DNA of 64,000 bases, from assembly GCF_028618435.1 (NCBI RefSeq), contig NZ_JAQISW010000006.1, forward strand, positions 1-64,000. The letters are read 5' to 3'. The notes under the pieces are model-generated. The model had not been told where the DNA came from and did not search any database. It saw only the letters and a list, made by a program, of their open reading frames with translations. The position numbers and the translations under genes were made by a program. The DNA comes from Bartonella sp. MM73XJBT.G. GTDB lineage: Bacteria; Pseudomonadota; Alphaproteobacteria; Rhizobiales; Rhizobiaceae. This document shows, piece by piece, positions 27,401 to 36,483 of this stretch (position 1 is its first letter; each line of letters begins with the position of its first letter).

Positions 27401-29430
27401 AGCTTTATGAACAAGATAAAGATTTGATAAGTGATTTGTTGGTGGATAATAGCACCCGCAGGTCACGCCAGAAGGAGCTCGATATTCGTGTTATCGTGGG
27501 CAATCCTCCTTATTCTTCTGGACAAAAAAATGAAAACGACAATGCACAAAATATTGGCTATCCAAAATTGGATTGTCGTATTCGTGAAACTTATGCTGCT
27601 CAATCTAAAGCGAGCAATGTTAATGGACTTTATGACAGTTATATTCGTGCTATTCGTTGGGCAAGTGATCGCATAAAAGACTGTGGTGTGATTGGTTTTG
27701 TGACAAATTCAGGTTTTATCAATGGATATTCTACGAATGGCTTACGAAAAGAATTGAGTAAAGAGTTCTCGAGTCTTTATGTTCTCAATTTGCGGGGTGA
27801 TATTCGTAAAAATATTTTGAGTAAAGGGCGTGCGCAAGAAGGGCAAAATGTTTTCGGTAGTGGCAGCATGACAGGAATTGCGGTGACGCTGTTTGTTAAA
27901 AATCCCAATGCCACAAGACCTTGTAAAATTTATTATCATGATATTGGTAATAATCTCACAACAAAAGAGAAACTCTATGAGCTTAAGCGATTGGGCTGCA
28001 TTAGTGGTATCAAGAATGAACATGGTTGGCAGATGATTACACCAGATGAGCATGGCGATTGGTTGAATCAGCGCAACAGTGATTTTGAGAAATTTTTAGC
28101 CTTAGGTGATAAAAAGGGTAGCAATAAAAAGCTATTTAACACTTTTTCTCGTGGTATACAAACTGGTCGTGATGCTTGGGCAAATAATTCAAGTTGTGAA
28201 ACTCTAGCCAATAATATGAGCAATATGATTTCTTTTTATAATAGTGAAGTCCAGCGTTTTAATGTTGCGTATGGACATTCTAACCGCAAAGTGCGTGCAA
28301 ATGCTGTAAATGATTTTGTCAATACAGATGCTAAAAAAATCAGTTGGAGCAGTGGTCTTAAAGAAGAATTAGTAAGAGGGAAGTTTTTCGAGTTTAAAAG
28401 TGATTGTTTAGTTCAGAGTCTTTATCGTCCTTTTACACGACAGTGGCTCTATTATAATCGCGCTTTTAATGAGAGAATATATCAAATGCCACGGATATTT
28501 CTGATGAAACAAGCGTTTGAAAATAGGGTGATACAAGTTACAGGAGTTGGAGCAAGCAGTGGTTTTTCTGTTCTTATGACTAAGAATTTGTCTAATCTTC
28601 ATACAATGGATACTGGACAATGTTTTCCACGGTATGTTTATGAAGATTCTGAGTCTTTAGGAGGTAAAAAGGAAGATCAGGTTCATTTATTTGCAAATTT
28701 TGCAGAAGGCAGAAAAAAATCTGGTTTACAGCGGCGTGATGCACTCACGGATGAAGGGTTGGCATATTTTAAAGCAGCTTATCCTGGTGAAGTAATTACA
28801 AAAGATGATTTGTTTTATTATGTTTATGGAATTTTGCATTCTGAGGATTACTGTGCGCGTTATGCGCATAATCTGTCTAAAGAATTGCCACGGATTCCAA
28901 CGGTCAAAAAAGTAGAAGACTTTTGGGCTTTTGTGACAGCGGGGCGAAAGCTTGGTGATCTGCATATGAATTATGAAGAGGTTGAGCCCTATCCGGTGAC
29001 CTATAAACAAGGTGATCCAAAAACTTGGGTGATTGCTGACGCGGAGAGTTTTTATCGTGTTCAAGCGATGAAATTTGCGGGTAAGCGTGGGGCTATTGAT
29101 AAAAGCACTGTGGTTTATAATAGCAATATTACGATGCAAAATATTCCTCTTGAAGCTTATGATTATGTGGTCAATGGCAGGCCTGCTCTTGAATGGGTGA
29201 TGGAGCGGCAGATTGTCAAAACAGATAAGGCAAGTGGGATTGTGAATGATGCTAATCGTTATGCTGTTGAGACGCTGGGTAATCCAGCTTATCCTTTGGA
29301 ATTGTTTCAACGGGTTATTACTGTAAGCTTAGAAACCATGAAAATTGTGCGTAATCTTCCAAAATTGGAAGTGCGAGAAACTGAAAAGGTTCAGTTGTCC
29401 GAAAAGGTTCAATTGTCCATTGTGCGGTAA
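24451..29430 (+). CDS. Single-chain restriction-modification enzyme (Type ISP-like: nuclease, helicase, N6-adenine methylase)
   Basis: A 1659-aa protein with the domain order of LlaGI/LlaBIII-type enzymes. Residues about 15-140 form an Mrr-like PD-(D/E)XK nuclease (D66 in GIDLV, then Q81-C-K83). Residues about 165-640 form a superfamily 2 helicase: Walker A GTGKT 196-200, DEAH 325-328, TATP 361-364, and QSVGRVMRR from 578. Residues about 860-1150 form a gamma-class adenine methylase: DPFTGTGTF 911-919 and catalytic NPPY 1018-1021. The rest should hold target recognition. Such enzymes methylate one strand of a short asymmetric site and translocate along DNA before cutting. No frameshift or lost catalytic residue was seen. 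No separate specificity subunit is present, as expected. The last codons contain a tandem 18-bp repeat. Confidence 0.9.
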   Translation: MTTLQSLLQTYREEARTERDKGTYFERFALAYLTHDPLQSQCYEKVQTFKDWAHENGHDGRDTGIDLVAKLRHEDGFAAIQCKFYEESYRIKKADIDSFISASGKEPFQRRVIVDSTLNAWTDNAETMIQGQKIPVTRINLSDMQKSPIRWETFAARGTIALEGKKKLRPHQGEALRFVRAGLAQADRGKLIMACGTGKTFTSLKIAEDLAGQGKFVLFLVPSLALMSQTVREWTTDAEIDLRSFAVCSDTQVGKRRKNTHDVAEIDVFDLAFPATTDAAKLAEQAKKSVADKMSVVFATYQSLQVVSDAQKNYGFPTFDLIICDEAHRTTGATLVGEDESNFVKVHSNDIIRAKKRLYMTATPRIFGDNVKSRAHEVNAVLASMDDEKLFGKTLFYRGFSWAVQNNLLTDYKVIVLAMDEKLVSSAVQKRLSDDKSELVLDDATKIIGCYKALTKQDIKPDIGTDLYPMHRALAFCKTIQSSKVVRDEFSAVVKEYLEYTKENIEKEPFLKCEVEHVDGTFNAKDRGALLDWLKAESGDDVCRILTNARCLSEGVDVPALDAIMFLNPRKSQIDVVQSVGRVMRRSEGKKMGYVILPIGIPSGIPVEQALNNNEKYRVVWQILNALRAHDDRFDATINKASLGQDISNVIEIIGVTQSTELQAVTAVVDNLPVRSQPARSGIGSPERDFLFTDENKGQLSFSVDELSRAIMAKIVKKCGTRDYWEDWASNIAEIAKNHITRLTGILAEPDTRARQAFNQFLAELRDDLNNTITEADAIEMLAQHIITRPVFQVLFEGYQFTRENPVSRAMQQMLDVLDEANLDKESKDLEKFYASVKLRASGITDPQAKQRLIIELYDKFFRYAFPRTVEKLGIVYTPVEVVDFIIHSVNDVLEQEFGQTLGSSGVHIMDPFTGTGTFITRLLQSGLIKPEEMKHKFCHEIHANEIVLLAYYIAAINIETTYHGLMGGDYVPFEGICLTDTFQLYEQDKDLISDLLVDNSTRRSRQKELDIRVIVGNPPYSSGQKNENDNAQNIGYPKLDCRIRETYAAQSKASNVNGLYDSYIRAIRWASDRIKDCGVIGFVTNSGFINGYSTNGLRKELSKEFSSLYVLNLRGDIRKNILSKGRAQEGQNVFGSGSMTGIAVTLFVKNPNATRPCKIYYHDIGNNLTTKEKLYELKRLGCISGIKNEHGWQMITPDEHGDWLNQRNSDFEKFLALGDKKGSNKKLFNTFSRGIQTGRDAWANNSSCETLANNMSNMISFYNSEVQRFNVAYGHSNRKVRANAVNDFVNTDAKKISWSSGLKEELVRGKFFEFKSDCLVQSLYRPFTRQWLYYNRAFNERIYQMPRIFLMKQAFENRVIQVTGVGASSGFSVLMTKNLSNLHTMDTGQCFPRYVYEDSESLGGKKEDQVHLFANFAEGRKKSGLQRRDALTDEGLAYFKAAYPGEVITKDDLFYYVYGILHSEDYCARYAHNLSKELPRIPTVKKVEDFWAFVTAGRKLGDLHMNYEEVEPYPVTYKQGDPKTWVIADAESFYRVQAMKFAGKRGAIDKSTVVYNSNITMQNIPLEAYDYVVNGRPALEWVMERQIVKTDKASGIVNDANRYAVETLGNPAYPLELFQRVITVSLETMKIVRNLPKLEVRETEKVQLSEKVQLSIVR
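29383..29418 (+). repeat. Tandem 18-bp repeat at the 3' end of the restriction-modification gene
   Basis: GAAAAGGTTCAGTTGTCC at 29383-29400 is followed directly by GAAAAGGTTCAATTGTCC at 29401-29418, one base different, encoding EKVQLS twice just before the C-terminus. The 18-bp unit keeps the frame when copy number changes. Confidence 0.9.
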
Positions 29431-30777
29431 AATGAGAGTCTTTAGGGACGGTGATAAAACACTCTTCTTTAAGGGAGCGTGATTCAAGTCGGAACTATCA
29501 TCCACTGTTCCCAATTTTGCGATAAGCCCTTGACACTTGAGACTTTTCATAAGAGGCATGCTATTTTGGGACAGTTTTATGCTACGCAGGTTCTCTTTTC
29601 CTGTGATGTGTAAACAAACAGTTTTGATTGATTCAACAGAGAATAGATTTGAAAAGAGGGAATCTTACGGTATTTAAGGCTCTTCTTTTAAGATGAAGAG
29701 GATTTGTCTTTATCTTGGTGAGAATAAAATATCCTGCGCAATAAGACAGCTAAAATTTTGATACATGGGCTTTAGCAACAGGGGTGAATATTCTCAGGTG
29801 AAGTTTGTTTGTCACGCTTTATGAGCGTAAATCCTATAAATGGGGAAATCGAGCAGAGCTTGTTTAGAGAAAGTGGACTGTTTATAAACCATTCCTGATA
29901 GGAATCTTTCTCTTTTGAGATATGGGGATGAAGTTATAACTCTCATGCAATCTGTCTTTTGAGCGGGTGCGATTGGAAGTGAGTAGGGGGGCGCATTAGA
30001 CAAAAATCCAGACTATTATTGTTTATAGATTTGTGGAGTTTAAATGATCATGTAAGATATGGGGAGAAAACCAAATAAAAAGGGATCTTAGAAAGGGAAA
30101 TGATTTAAAAAAAGATTGCTATGAAGTGTGTGGGATGTTTGTGGTGGTGTGCGTTTTGAGCTTATTTCTATCTATGATTTAAAATGCTCTCATGAAGATG
30201 CTTTATAGAATAAAGAGATTGTTGCTCATCTATTGATTTATAATAATCGTTTAATGTTTTCTCTGTTGAATGAGAAATCTAAGGATCATAAATTTTTCTC
30301 ATTTTAAATTTATTAAAATTACTTTCTTGCATGTCATATGAGATTGGCATGTTAGTGTTTAAAAAGGGCGTAAAGCATGCCCCTTACCGATCGTTCCAAG
30401 TGGCTTAAGAGTTATTGTCATATGAGGAGCGGGCAAAATATAGGATGGGGTGGTTTGCATTTTTTATGAAACGTAAAGAGGGAGCGATGGATCTCTATAA
30501 CAACTTTGGAGATCTTATAGCTGTCTGGGGAGTTTTATTTACAAGAGCTGTTTTTATATTAAGCATGGTATATATATGTGTGGGATAATGTTTGGGATGT
30601 AAGAGATGTCTCGGGATGAATGTGTAAGATAGTGATACGTTTCTTGGAGTGTTCTGCTTTGTATGAGGGGAAGCTTTGTTGTGCTTTTATGGCGGTAACT
30701 CGAGGGGTATGGAGAAGACACTAGGAAGTGGTCAAAAGGCAGCAAGGTCACAAGAGTAAAGGACTAGGAGGAACAGA
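29431..30777. other. Gene-free spacer with dispersed-repeat copy C
   Basis: About 1.35 kb between convergent genes. Repeat copy C lies at about 29510-29730. The rest has only short frames without coding character. In many rhizobia a plsC gene follows the ftsE-ftsX-DUF218 cluster; none is visible here. Confidence 0.6.
29510..29730 (+). repeat. Dispersed intergenic repeat, copy C
   Basis: Contains ACTTGAGACTTTTCATAAGA, TTTTGATTGATTCAACAGAG, AATCTTACGGTATTTAAGG and a small CTCTTC/GAAGAG hairpin, in family order. The first block is identical to copy B, with which it flanks the restriction-modification island as a direct repeat. Confidence 0.75.
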
Positions 30778-31467
30778 TCAGAAGGCGGTTCTGATATAGA
30801 CTTGGAGCGTTTTAATATATTGGATTATAAGAATGCGGGCTTGCTTAATCTGTTGTATTGTACTGTCAGCATCACTCTTTTTCACAGGGTAAGCAATGAA
30901 ATGGATATCAGGCATGAGATATTTAAGTTCACGCATTGAGCGCCATATGTGGTAATCATGGGTGACAATATAAAGGGTTTTATAGTGGTTCTTTTTAATC
31001 CAAGCGGCGCTTTCTTCCGCGTTTCCTCTGGTGTTAGCTGCTTGATGCCCAATATCAATACAACAGGAGATAAGCTGTGGGCTAATATGCATGTTATGCA
31101 TAAAACCCCTTAGATTGGTTGAAGTGTTTACACCACTGATGAGGAGTCGTGAACCAAGCCCTTTTTGTAAGAGATGAAGTCCTGTTTCTATTCGGTGTTC
31201 TCCGCCTGTAAGCACGATGATGGCATCGGCTTTGGGAAGAGGCGTTGGGGGAGAAAGCCGTTCGGTTTTTTCAGAAAAAATAATAAAACCACCCCAAAAA
31301 ATGAAAACAATGACCGCAAGAGTAAGGGTTGTGGGTGGAAAATAGCGAAATAAACAACGGGGCGACCAGCTATGGTGGGGCTGTTTTGAAACAGGACGTT
31401 CTAAATTTTTTTGAGTCAATGAGTTGGAACTGTTGTGAGTCATAAAATTAAAATAAACCGTTTTCAC
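30778..31467 (-). CDS. YdcF/SanA-type DUF218 membrane protein
   Basis: A 229-aa protein with one N-terminal membrane segment (TLTLAVIVFIFWGGFIIF) and a DUF218 domain: PKADAIIVLTGGEHRIETGLHLLQKG, then LLISGVN and TRGNAEESAAW. This family (ElyC/SanA/YdcF) is tied to envelope integrity in E. coli, with biochemical function uncertain. It overlaps the ftsX stop by 20 bp, so it is the third gene of an ftsE-ftsX-DUF218 operon, an arrangement common in rhizobia. Confidence 0.85.
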   Translation of the reverse strand: MKTVYFNFMTHNSSNSLTQKNLERPVSKQPHHSWSPRCLFRYFPPTTLTLAVIVFIFWGGFIIFSEKTERLSPPTPLPKADAIIVLTGGEHRIETGLHLLQKGLGSRLLISGVNTSTNLRGFMHNMHISPQLISCCIDIGHQAANTRGNAEESAAWIKKNHYKTLYIVTHDYHIWRSMRELKYLMPDIHFIAYPVKKSDADSTIQQIKQARILIIQYIKTLQVYIRTAF

Positions 31468-32401
31468 ATTGATCGATTTTTTTCAGTTGTGCTAAAATAG
31501 TCATGCGGTTTGTAAGGGTTGTGAGAAAAGAAACAAAAATAATAAGAAGAATAATTTTTCCATAAGGAATGAAATTTATGGAAATATATCCAAATAAAGC
31601 GGTTACTTGGCTAGCTTCTGCTTTTCCTAAGTTATAATTTGTCCACAGACAAAAGGACGAAAACAGAAATATACTTGTAAGACCACCATATAAAGCACCG
31701 CGCAGCGCAGTTTTAAAAAAATGCCAGTCAAATTGACGCGCAATGAAAAGGGTTTCAGTACCAAGGAAATATAAAACATTAATAATATGGGCATTTTCTG
31801 CCAATGCATTACGGGTGGCAAAAATAATGGTGAGGATAAGAGAGCCTAAAACCAATGCTAAAATTGAAAAACCAATGAAAACAGTGGTGTATGCCATGGT
31901 TGCAAAACGGTGGACCCAAACACGGTGATCATCAAATTGACCGCCTGGAATTTGGGTTTTAATGGCATGATTGATGGCGGGAAAATTGATTGTTTCATCT
32001 TCTTTTAAGGTGACAATGATAAGGCGGGGAATGGGCAATTCGTTCAAATTAAAACCTGTTCCAAGCCATGGTTCGAGTAACTTTTCGGTGGCGTTTTGGT
32101 CAACAATTTTTGCATCTTGTACACCAGAAAAGGTTTTAACCAATGTTACTGCATCATGAAGTGCTTTGTTGATATCAACATTGTCAATGGGGCGTATTTG
32201 AATTGTGGCTTCATAGCTAATTTGATTGCTCCAATTTTTGGCAGAGCGCTGGATTAAATCAACACCAATTAAGGTGAGGCTTGAGAGAAATGTCATAATA
32301 GCAATTACAGCAACCAGCGCTTGCCCAGAAATATTGCTATTGGGAATAATCGCCGTTGTGTTTTTTTTATTGCTGGTAAAAATGGAGAAAAATTTATTCA
32401 T
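31448..32401 (-). CDS. ftsX: FtsX cell-division ABC transporter permease
   Basis: A 317-aa protein with four membrane segments: one near residue 30 (ALVAVIAIMTFLSSLTLIG), then a periplasmic domain of about 110 residues, then three more (around 175-195, 230-250 and 275-300). That topology and its overlap (8 bp) with ftsE identify FtsX. FtsEX at the division site controls peptidoglycan hydrolases. The sequence is divergent, as is usual for alphaproteobacterial FtsX. Confidence 0.88.
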   Translation of the reverse strand: MNKFFSIFTSNKKNTTAIIPNSNISGQALVAVIAIMTFLSSLTLIGVDLIQRSAKNWSNQISYEATIQIRPIDNVDINKALHDAVTLVKTFSGVQDAKIVDQNATEKLLEPWLGTGFNLNELPIPRLIIVTLKEDETINFPAINHAIKTQIPGGQFDDHRVWVHRFATMAYTTVFIGFSILALVLGSLILTIIFATRNALAENAHIINVLYFLGTETLFIARQFDWHFFKTALRGALYGGLTSIFLFSSFCLWTNYNLGKAEASQVTALFGYISINFIPYGKIILLIIFVSFLTTLTNRMTILAQLKKIDQCENGLF

Positions 32402-33053
32402 GAATCGTCATCCGTCCATTATGGAGAAGCATACGTCGTGCTGCAACTTGTTCCATTAAGGCGATATCATGGGTGGCAATGATTACAGCCGTTCCAAAAC
32501 GGTTTAATTCAATAAACAAACGTAGTAGACGTTTTGCTAAGGGCGGATCGACATTTCCTGTTGGTTCATCCGCAAGAAGGATTTCAGGCTGATCAATAAG
32601 CGCGCGCGCAATGGCGACTCTTTGTTTTTCCCCACCGGAAAGAACTGGTGGTAAAACATGAATCTGATCCCCAAGACCTACCCAACAGAGAAGATCTTCT
32701 ACTTCACTGCGGTAGGTTGCTTCTTCTTGCCCTTTAATGCGTAAGGGCAAAGAGACATTTTCATAAGTGGTCATGTGGTCAAGGAGACGAAAATCTTGAA
32801 AAACCACACCAATACGTTGTCGCAGAGCTGGAAGTTCTTGTCGTTTGAGTAAAGCTGTGTCTGTTCCAAATAAATCAATATGACCACGCGTTGGTTTGAG
32901 TGCCAAAAACATTAGACGCATCAATGATGTTTTACCCGCCCCAGAGGCCCCCGTGAGAAATTGAAATGAGCCAGCAGGAATATGAAAGCTAATATCGCGA
33001 AGGACCTCTGGGCCCATTCCATAGCGCAGACCAACATTTTCAAAATGAATCAC
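32394..33053 (-). CDS. ftsE: FtsE cell-division ATP-binding protein
   Basis: A 219-aa ABC ATPase starting MIHFENVGLRYGMGPEVLRDI, typical of FtsE. It has Walker A GASGAGKTS, signature LSGGEKQRVAIARAL and Walker B ILLADEPTGNVD, plus the H-loop IATHDIAL. It is the first gene of the ftsE-ftsX-DUF218 operon and pairs with FtsX at the septum. Confidence 0.94.
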   Translation of the reverse strand: MIHFENVGLRYGMGPEVLRDISFHIPAGSFQFLTGASGAGKTSLMRLMFLALKPTRGHIDLFGTDTALLKRQELPALRQRIGVVFQDFRLLDHMTTYENVSLPLRIKGQEEATYRSEVEDLLCWVGLGDQIHVLPPVLSGGEKQRVAIARALIDQPEILLADEPTGNVDPPLAKRLLRLFIELNRFGTAVIIATHDIALMEQVAARRMLLHNGRMTIHE

Positions 33054-33535
33054 TTTTTGTTCTTACTCCTGATTTTATCTTGTAGCATTTATTCTAAAAA
33101 TTTTTTCCTTTTCATTGCGTTAGGCTTTTGCTGTAAGCTTGTTCATTTTAAATTTCATGGCTTTTTCTGCGCTTTTGTTATCGATAAATATTCTTGCTCA
33201 AAAATATTATTATTTATACTTGCTCTTTCTCCCTTTATTTATGATTTTAGCAGGAAATTCAAAGTGATTCTAGTATAAACATCAGAATTATCGTTCCTTC
33301 TTTTCCAGAGACTTTTTTGCATTGAGGGGGCTTGAAGCCATTAAAAAGGCAATTTTAAAAAGCTCAGTTGCTCTTTTTATCTTATTTTCTTAATTCACTT
33401 AATTCATATGCATATTTCCATGAAGAGCATATTCCCATTTGGAATTTTTTCTTCTCATCGGTGGTTTTCATAACAATGTCGAGATATTTGTGCGAAAAAC
33501 AAAAACCACCGTATATTGTATTTTGTCGTCTTTCC
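33054..33535. other. Spacer between ftsE and acs
   Basis: About 480 bp, AT-rich, without a gene. An inverted repeat (CGGTGGTTTT near 33459 and AAAACCACCG near 33502, loop over 30 nt) lies just downstream of acs and may help end its transcript, though the loop is long for a terminator. Confidence 0.45.
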
Positions 33536-35479
33536 TTAATCTTGTCGATTGGCAATCAGATCTTCAACAACTTGTGGTTCGGCAAGGGTTGAAATATCTC
33601 CTAAATTATCGAAATTATTTTCAGCAATTTTGCGTAAAATACGTCTCATAATTTTTCCTGATCGCGTTTTGGGAAGTTGCGGAGCAAACTGAATTTTATC
33701 CAAGATAGCAATGGAGCCTATTTCCTTTCTGACATGTTGAATAAGCTCTTTCCGCAATTGGTCACTGGATGTTTTGCCTTCCATGAGAGTGACAAAACTA
33801 TAAATTCCTTGTCCTTTAATGGGATGTGGGTAACCAACAATAGCGGCTTCTGATACAGCAGGGTGCAAAACAAGGGCAGATTCAATTTCCGCAGTCCCTA
33901 ACCTGTGCCCTGAGACATTGAGAATGTCATCAACCCGTCCTGTAATCCAATAATAGTCATCGCTATCGCGCTTACAGCCATCGCCTGTAAAATATTTTCC
34001 TTTATAGGTGGAAAAATAGGTTTGAATAAAACGCTCGTGATCCTTATAAAGCGTGCGCATTTGTCCAGGCCATGAATCGCTGATACAAAGATTGCCTTCT
34101 GCTTCACCTTCTAAAACATTACCTTCAGCGTCAACGATTTGGGGGCAAACACCAAAAAAAGGACGTGTGGCGGAGCCTGCTTTGAGGGGTATTGCTCCAG
34201 GCAAAGGTGTGATCATATGTCCCCCTGTTTCTGTTTGCCACCATGTATCGAGAATTGGACAATGATCATTGCCAACAGTGTGATAAAACCACTCCCATGC
34301 TTCTGGATTAATTGGTTCACCTACGGTTCCTAGTAGACGTAAGGAAGTTCTTTTCGAGCGTTCAACAAATGAATTTCCCGCTCCCATTAAGGCGCGGATA
34401 GCGGTTGGTGCCGTATAGAGCGTATTGACTTTGTGTTTGTCGACAATTTCCCAAAATCTTCCCTTATCAGGAAAGGTTGGTGTGCCTTCAAACATTAAAG
34501 TGGTTGCACCGTTGCATAAAGGTCCATAAACTAAATAAGAATGCCCCGTAATCCAACCAATATCGGCTGTACACCAGTAAACTTCACCCAGATGATAATC
34601 AAAAACATATTTGTGGGTCATCGCGGCATAAATAAGATAGCCCGCTGTGGTATGCAAAACACCTTTGGGTTTGCCTGTAGAGCCGGAAGTATAAAGAATA
34701 AAAAGCGGATCTTCAGCATTCATAGGTTCTGCTGGACAGTCTGTTTTGGTATCAGAGATTTCTTCATAATACCAAAAATCACGTCCCTCTACCCAATCAA
34801 TTGGTCCGCAAGTTCGCCGTATAACCATGACTTGGTCAACATACACATTTTGACGGGCAGCAATCTTAATGGCATGGTCAACATTGTCTTTTAAGTTAAT
34901 CCTTTTGCCTCCACGCAAGCCGTGATCAGCGGTAATAATGAAGGTTGATTCACAGTCAACAAGGCGTCCTGCTATCGCCTCAGCAGAAAAGCCTGCAAAA
35001 ATAACCGAATGAACAGCACCAATGCGGGCACAAGCAAGCATGGCATAGGCAGCTTCGGGAATCATGGGAAGATAAATGGTTACTTTATCGCCTTTCTTAA
35101 TGCCACGGCTCTTTAAGAGATTGGCAAAACGACAAACATGTTCATAAAGCTCATTATAGGTTATTTTTTTATCATGATAGGGATTATCTCCTTCCCAAAT
35201 CAGAGCGATTTTATCTCCATGGGCTTTTAAGTGGCGATCAATGCAATTATAGGCAACATTTGTTATTCCATCCTCGTACCATTTAATTGATACATCATCA
35301 TTAAAAGACGTATTTTTTACTTTTGTAAAAGGTTTAAACCATTCAATACATTCACCGTGTTTTGCCCAAAAGCTTTCTGGATCATTGATGCTTTCTTGAT
35401 ACCATTTTTGATAAGTTTCCTCGTTGATGAGAGCAGTTTTTTTAATATCTTCTGATATTGGATAAATTTTTTCAGACAT
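33536..35479 (-). CDS. acs: Acetyl-CoA synthetase
   Basis: A 647-aa AMP-forming acetate-CoA ligase that makes acetyl-CoA from acetate through acetyl-AMP. The adenylation core motif [16 protein letters not shown] lies near residue 265, [16 protein letters not shown] near 415 and the hinge/catalytic Lys region [16 protein letters not shown] near 610; that Lys is the one silenced by acetylation in homologues. The N-terminus [15 protein letters not shown] is typical. It is a single gene with long non-coding DNA upstream. Confidence 0.96.
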   Translation of the reverse strand: MSEKIYPISEDIKKTALINEETYQKWYQESINDPESFWAKHGECIEWFKPFTKVKNTSFNDDVSIKWYEDGITNVAYNCIDRHLKAHGDKIALIWEGDNPYHDKKITYNELYEHVCRFANLLKSRGIKKGDKVTIYLPMIPEAAYAMLACARIGAVHSVIFAGFSAEAIAGRLVDCESTFIITADHGLRGGKRINLKDNVDHAIKIAARQNVYVDQVMVIRRTCGPIDWVEGRDFWYYEEISDTKTDCPAEPMNAEDPLFILYTSGSTGKPKGVLHTTAGYLIYAAMTHKYVFDYHLGEVYWCTADIGWITGHSYLVYGPLCNGATTLMFEGTPTFPDKGRFWEIVDKHKVNTLYTAPTAIRALMGAGNSFVERSKRTSLRLLGTVGEPINPEAWEWFYHTVGNDHCPILDTWWQTETGGHMITPLPGAIPLKAGSATRPFFGVCPQIVDAEGNVLEGEAEGNLCISDSWPGQMRTLYKDHERFIQTYFSTYKGKYFTGDGCKRDSDDYYWITGRVDDILNVSGHRLGTAEIESALVLHPAVSEAAIVGYPHPIKGQGIYSFVTLMEGKTSSDQLRKELIQHVRKEIGSIAILDKIQFAPQLPKTRSGKIMRRILRKIAENNFDNLGDISTLAEPQVVEDLIANRQD

Positions 35480-36131
35480 ATGTTCCCTCTTTTCATTTAT
35501 TTATTGTAGAGAAAATGAGCCATGGTATCTTTAGGCAAAACTTCCCCATAAGCTTTTCATTTTGAGGGTAGATTAAATGACAAAGATTGGAATAGTCAAT
35601 TTTAAAATCTGATGTGATAATATTGAAGAGCGTATTTTATGCTTCTTTAGGATGCTCAAATGCGGCAGAGCCTATTGTGGTAGAGAGCTTTTTATAAACA
35701 CATTAAAGACATTAAAAAAATATCATATAAAAAAGAAGGGAAAATGAGAGTGTTTTTTAAGAATAAATTTAATAAATATTAATATAAACAAAATTATCTA
35801 CATAAAATATCAGAAATAGAAATATAATTACTATCAATAATCCTATTATTATAGATAGTTTTTAACTTCGTACAAAAAATAATTTGATAATATTAGTATA
35901 GATAGATAAAAATAAAACAATAAAACATTATTACAATTTCATAAATGAATATTTATTATAGCAAAATCATGACTATAAGATGCAATCCATAATAAATATC
36001 TCTGAAAACTATGTTATCCATAGCTATCAGACAGTTATTTTTCTCTTATTAAATACATGCTTCTCAGGCTCCTAACTTCAGAGATATCGTGCTTGGTTAT
36101 TATCTATAAATTAAAATAATATTTCTTGAGT
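35480..36131. other. Very AT-rich gene-free spacer upstream of acs
   Basis: About 650 bp, visibly richer in A and T than its surroundings. It presumably contains the acs promoter, but AT-richness prevents a confident -35/-10 call. Confidence 0.5.
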
Positions 36132-36383
36132 TTACTTGTTACACTCCTTGGCTGTAGAGAAAAGATCTGCAACTGCTCCTCTTCCATAGGCTGCTGTTAC
36201 AGCTGCTTTTATAGATCTTGATATTTCCGGAAAAACAACATTTGCCAATCCAACGCCTACCGTTGTTGCACCTGCACAAAAGAGTGCATCTTTACTTGAA
36301 TTCGAGATATAACCACCAGTATTATATTCTCCCCAGAAATTTATTACACCATGTGAAGCATGTGATAAACTTGAACTGCCCAT
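36132..36383 (-). CDS. Small unknown Gly/Ala-rich protein
   Basis: I place the start at the ATG at 36383, because AGAGAGG lies about 6 bases upstream; this gives 83 aa. The reading frame continues upstream without a stop, but that part is a GAPDH fragment. The product begins MGSSSLSHASHGVINFWGEY and has a Gly/Ala/Val-rich hydrophobic stretch (CAGATTVGVGLANVVF), a second amphipathic segment (SIKAAVTAAYGRGAVADL) and a Cys near each end of the second half. I recognise no family. Small size, glycine-rich hydrophobic core and isolation in AT-rich DNA would suit a small secreted or membrane-active peptide, but nothing proves it. Confidence 0.5.
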   Translation of the reverse strand: MGSSSLSHASHGVINFWGEYNTGGYISNSSKDALFCAGATTVGVGLANVVFPEISRSIKAAVTAAYGRGAVADLFSTAKECNK

Positions 36384-36482
36384 TTTAATCCTCTCTTCCG
36401 TATAAGAATGGACTGTTATCATAAAACCCCTTTCGAAGCCCACTGTGTTATGCAAAATTTGTGCAATGGGCGCCAACTTAAA
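36384..36482 (-). pseudogene. Fragment of a glyceraldehyde-3-phosphate dehydrogenase gene
   Basis: The 33 codons just before the small gene read LAPIAQILHNTVGFERGF and then MITVHSYTEERI. This closely matches the GAPDH segment that follows the catalytic Cys (LAPVAKVLHD.FGIERGFMTTVHSYT), including the catalytic His in VHSYT. A TAA closes the frame two codons upstream of LAPIAQ; nothing else of gap is visible nearby. It is a gene scrap brought in by recombination, now supplying the DNA just upstream of the small gene. Confidence 0.8.
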
Positions 36483-36483
36483 T

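Noticed and set aside
33459-33512. Inverted repeat after acs as a terminator
   Set aside because: The 10-bp arms are over 30 nt apart with no T-tract; mentioned in the spacer entry but not called.
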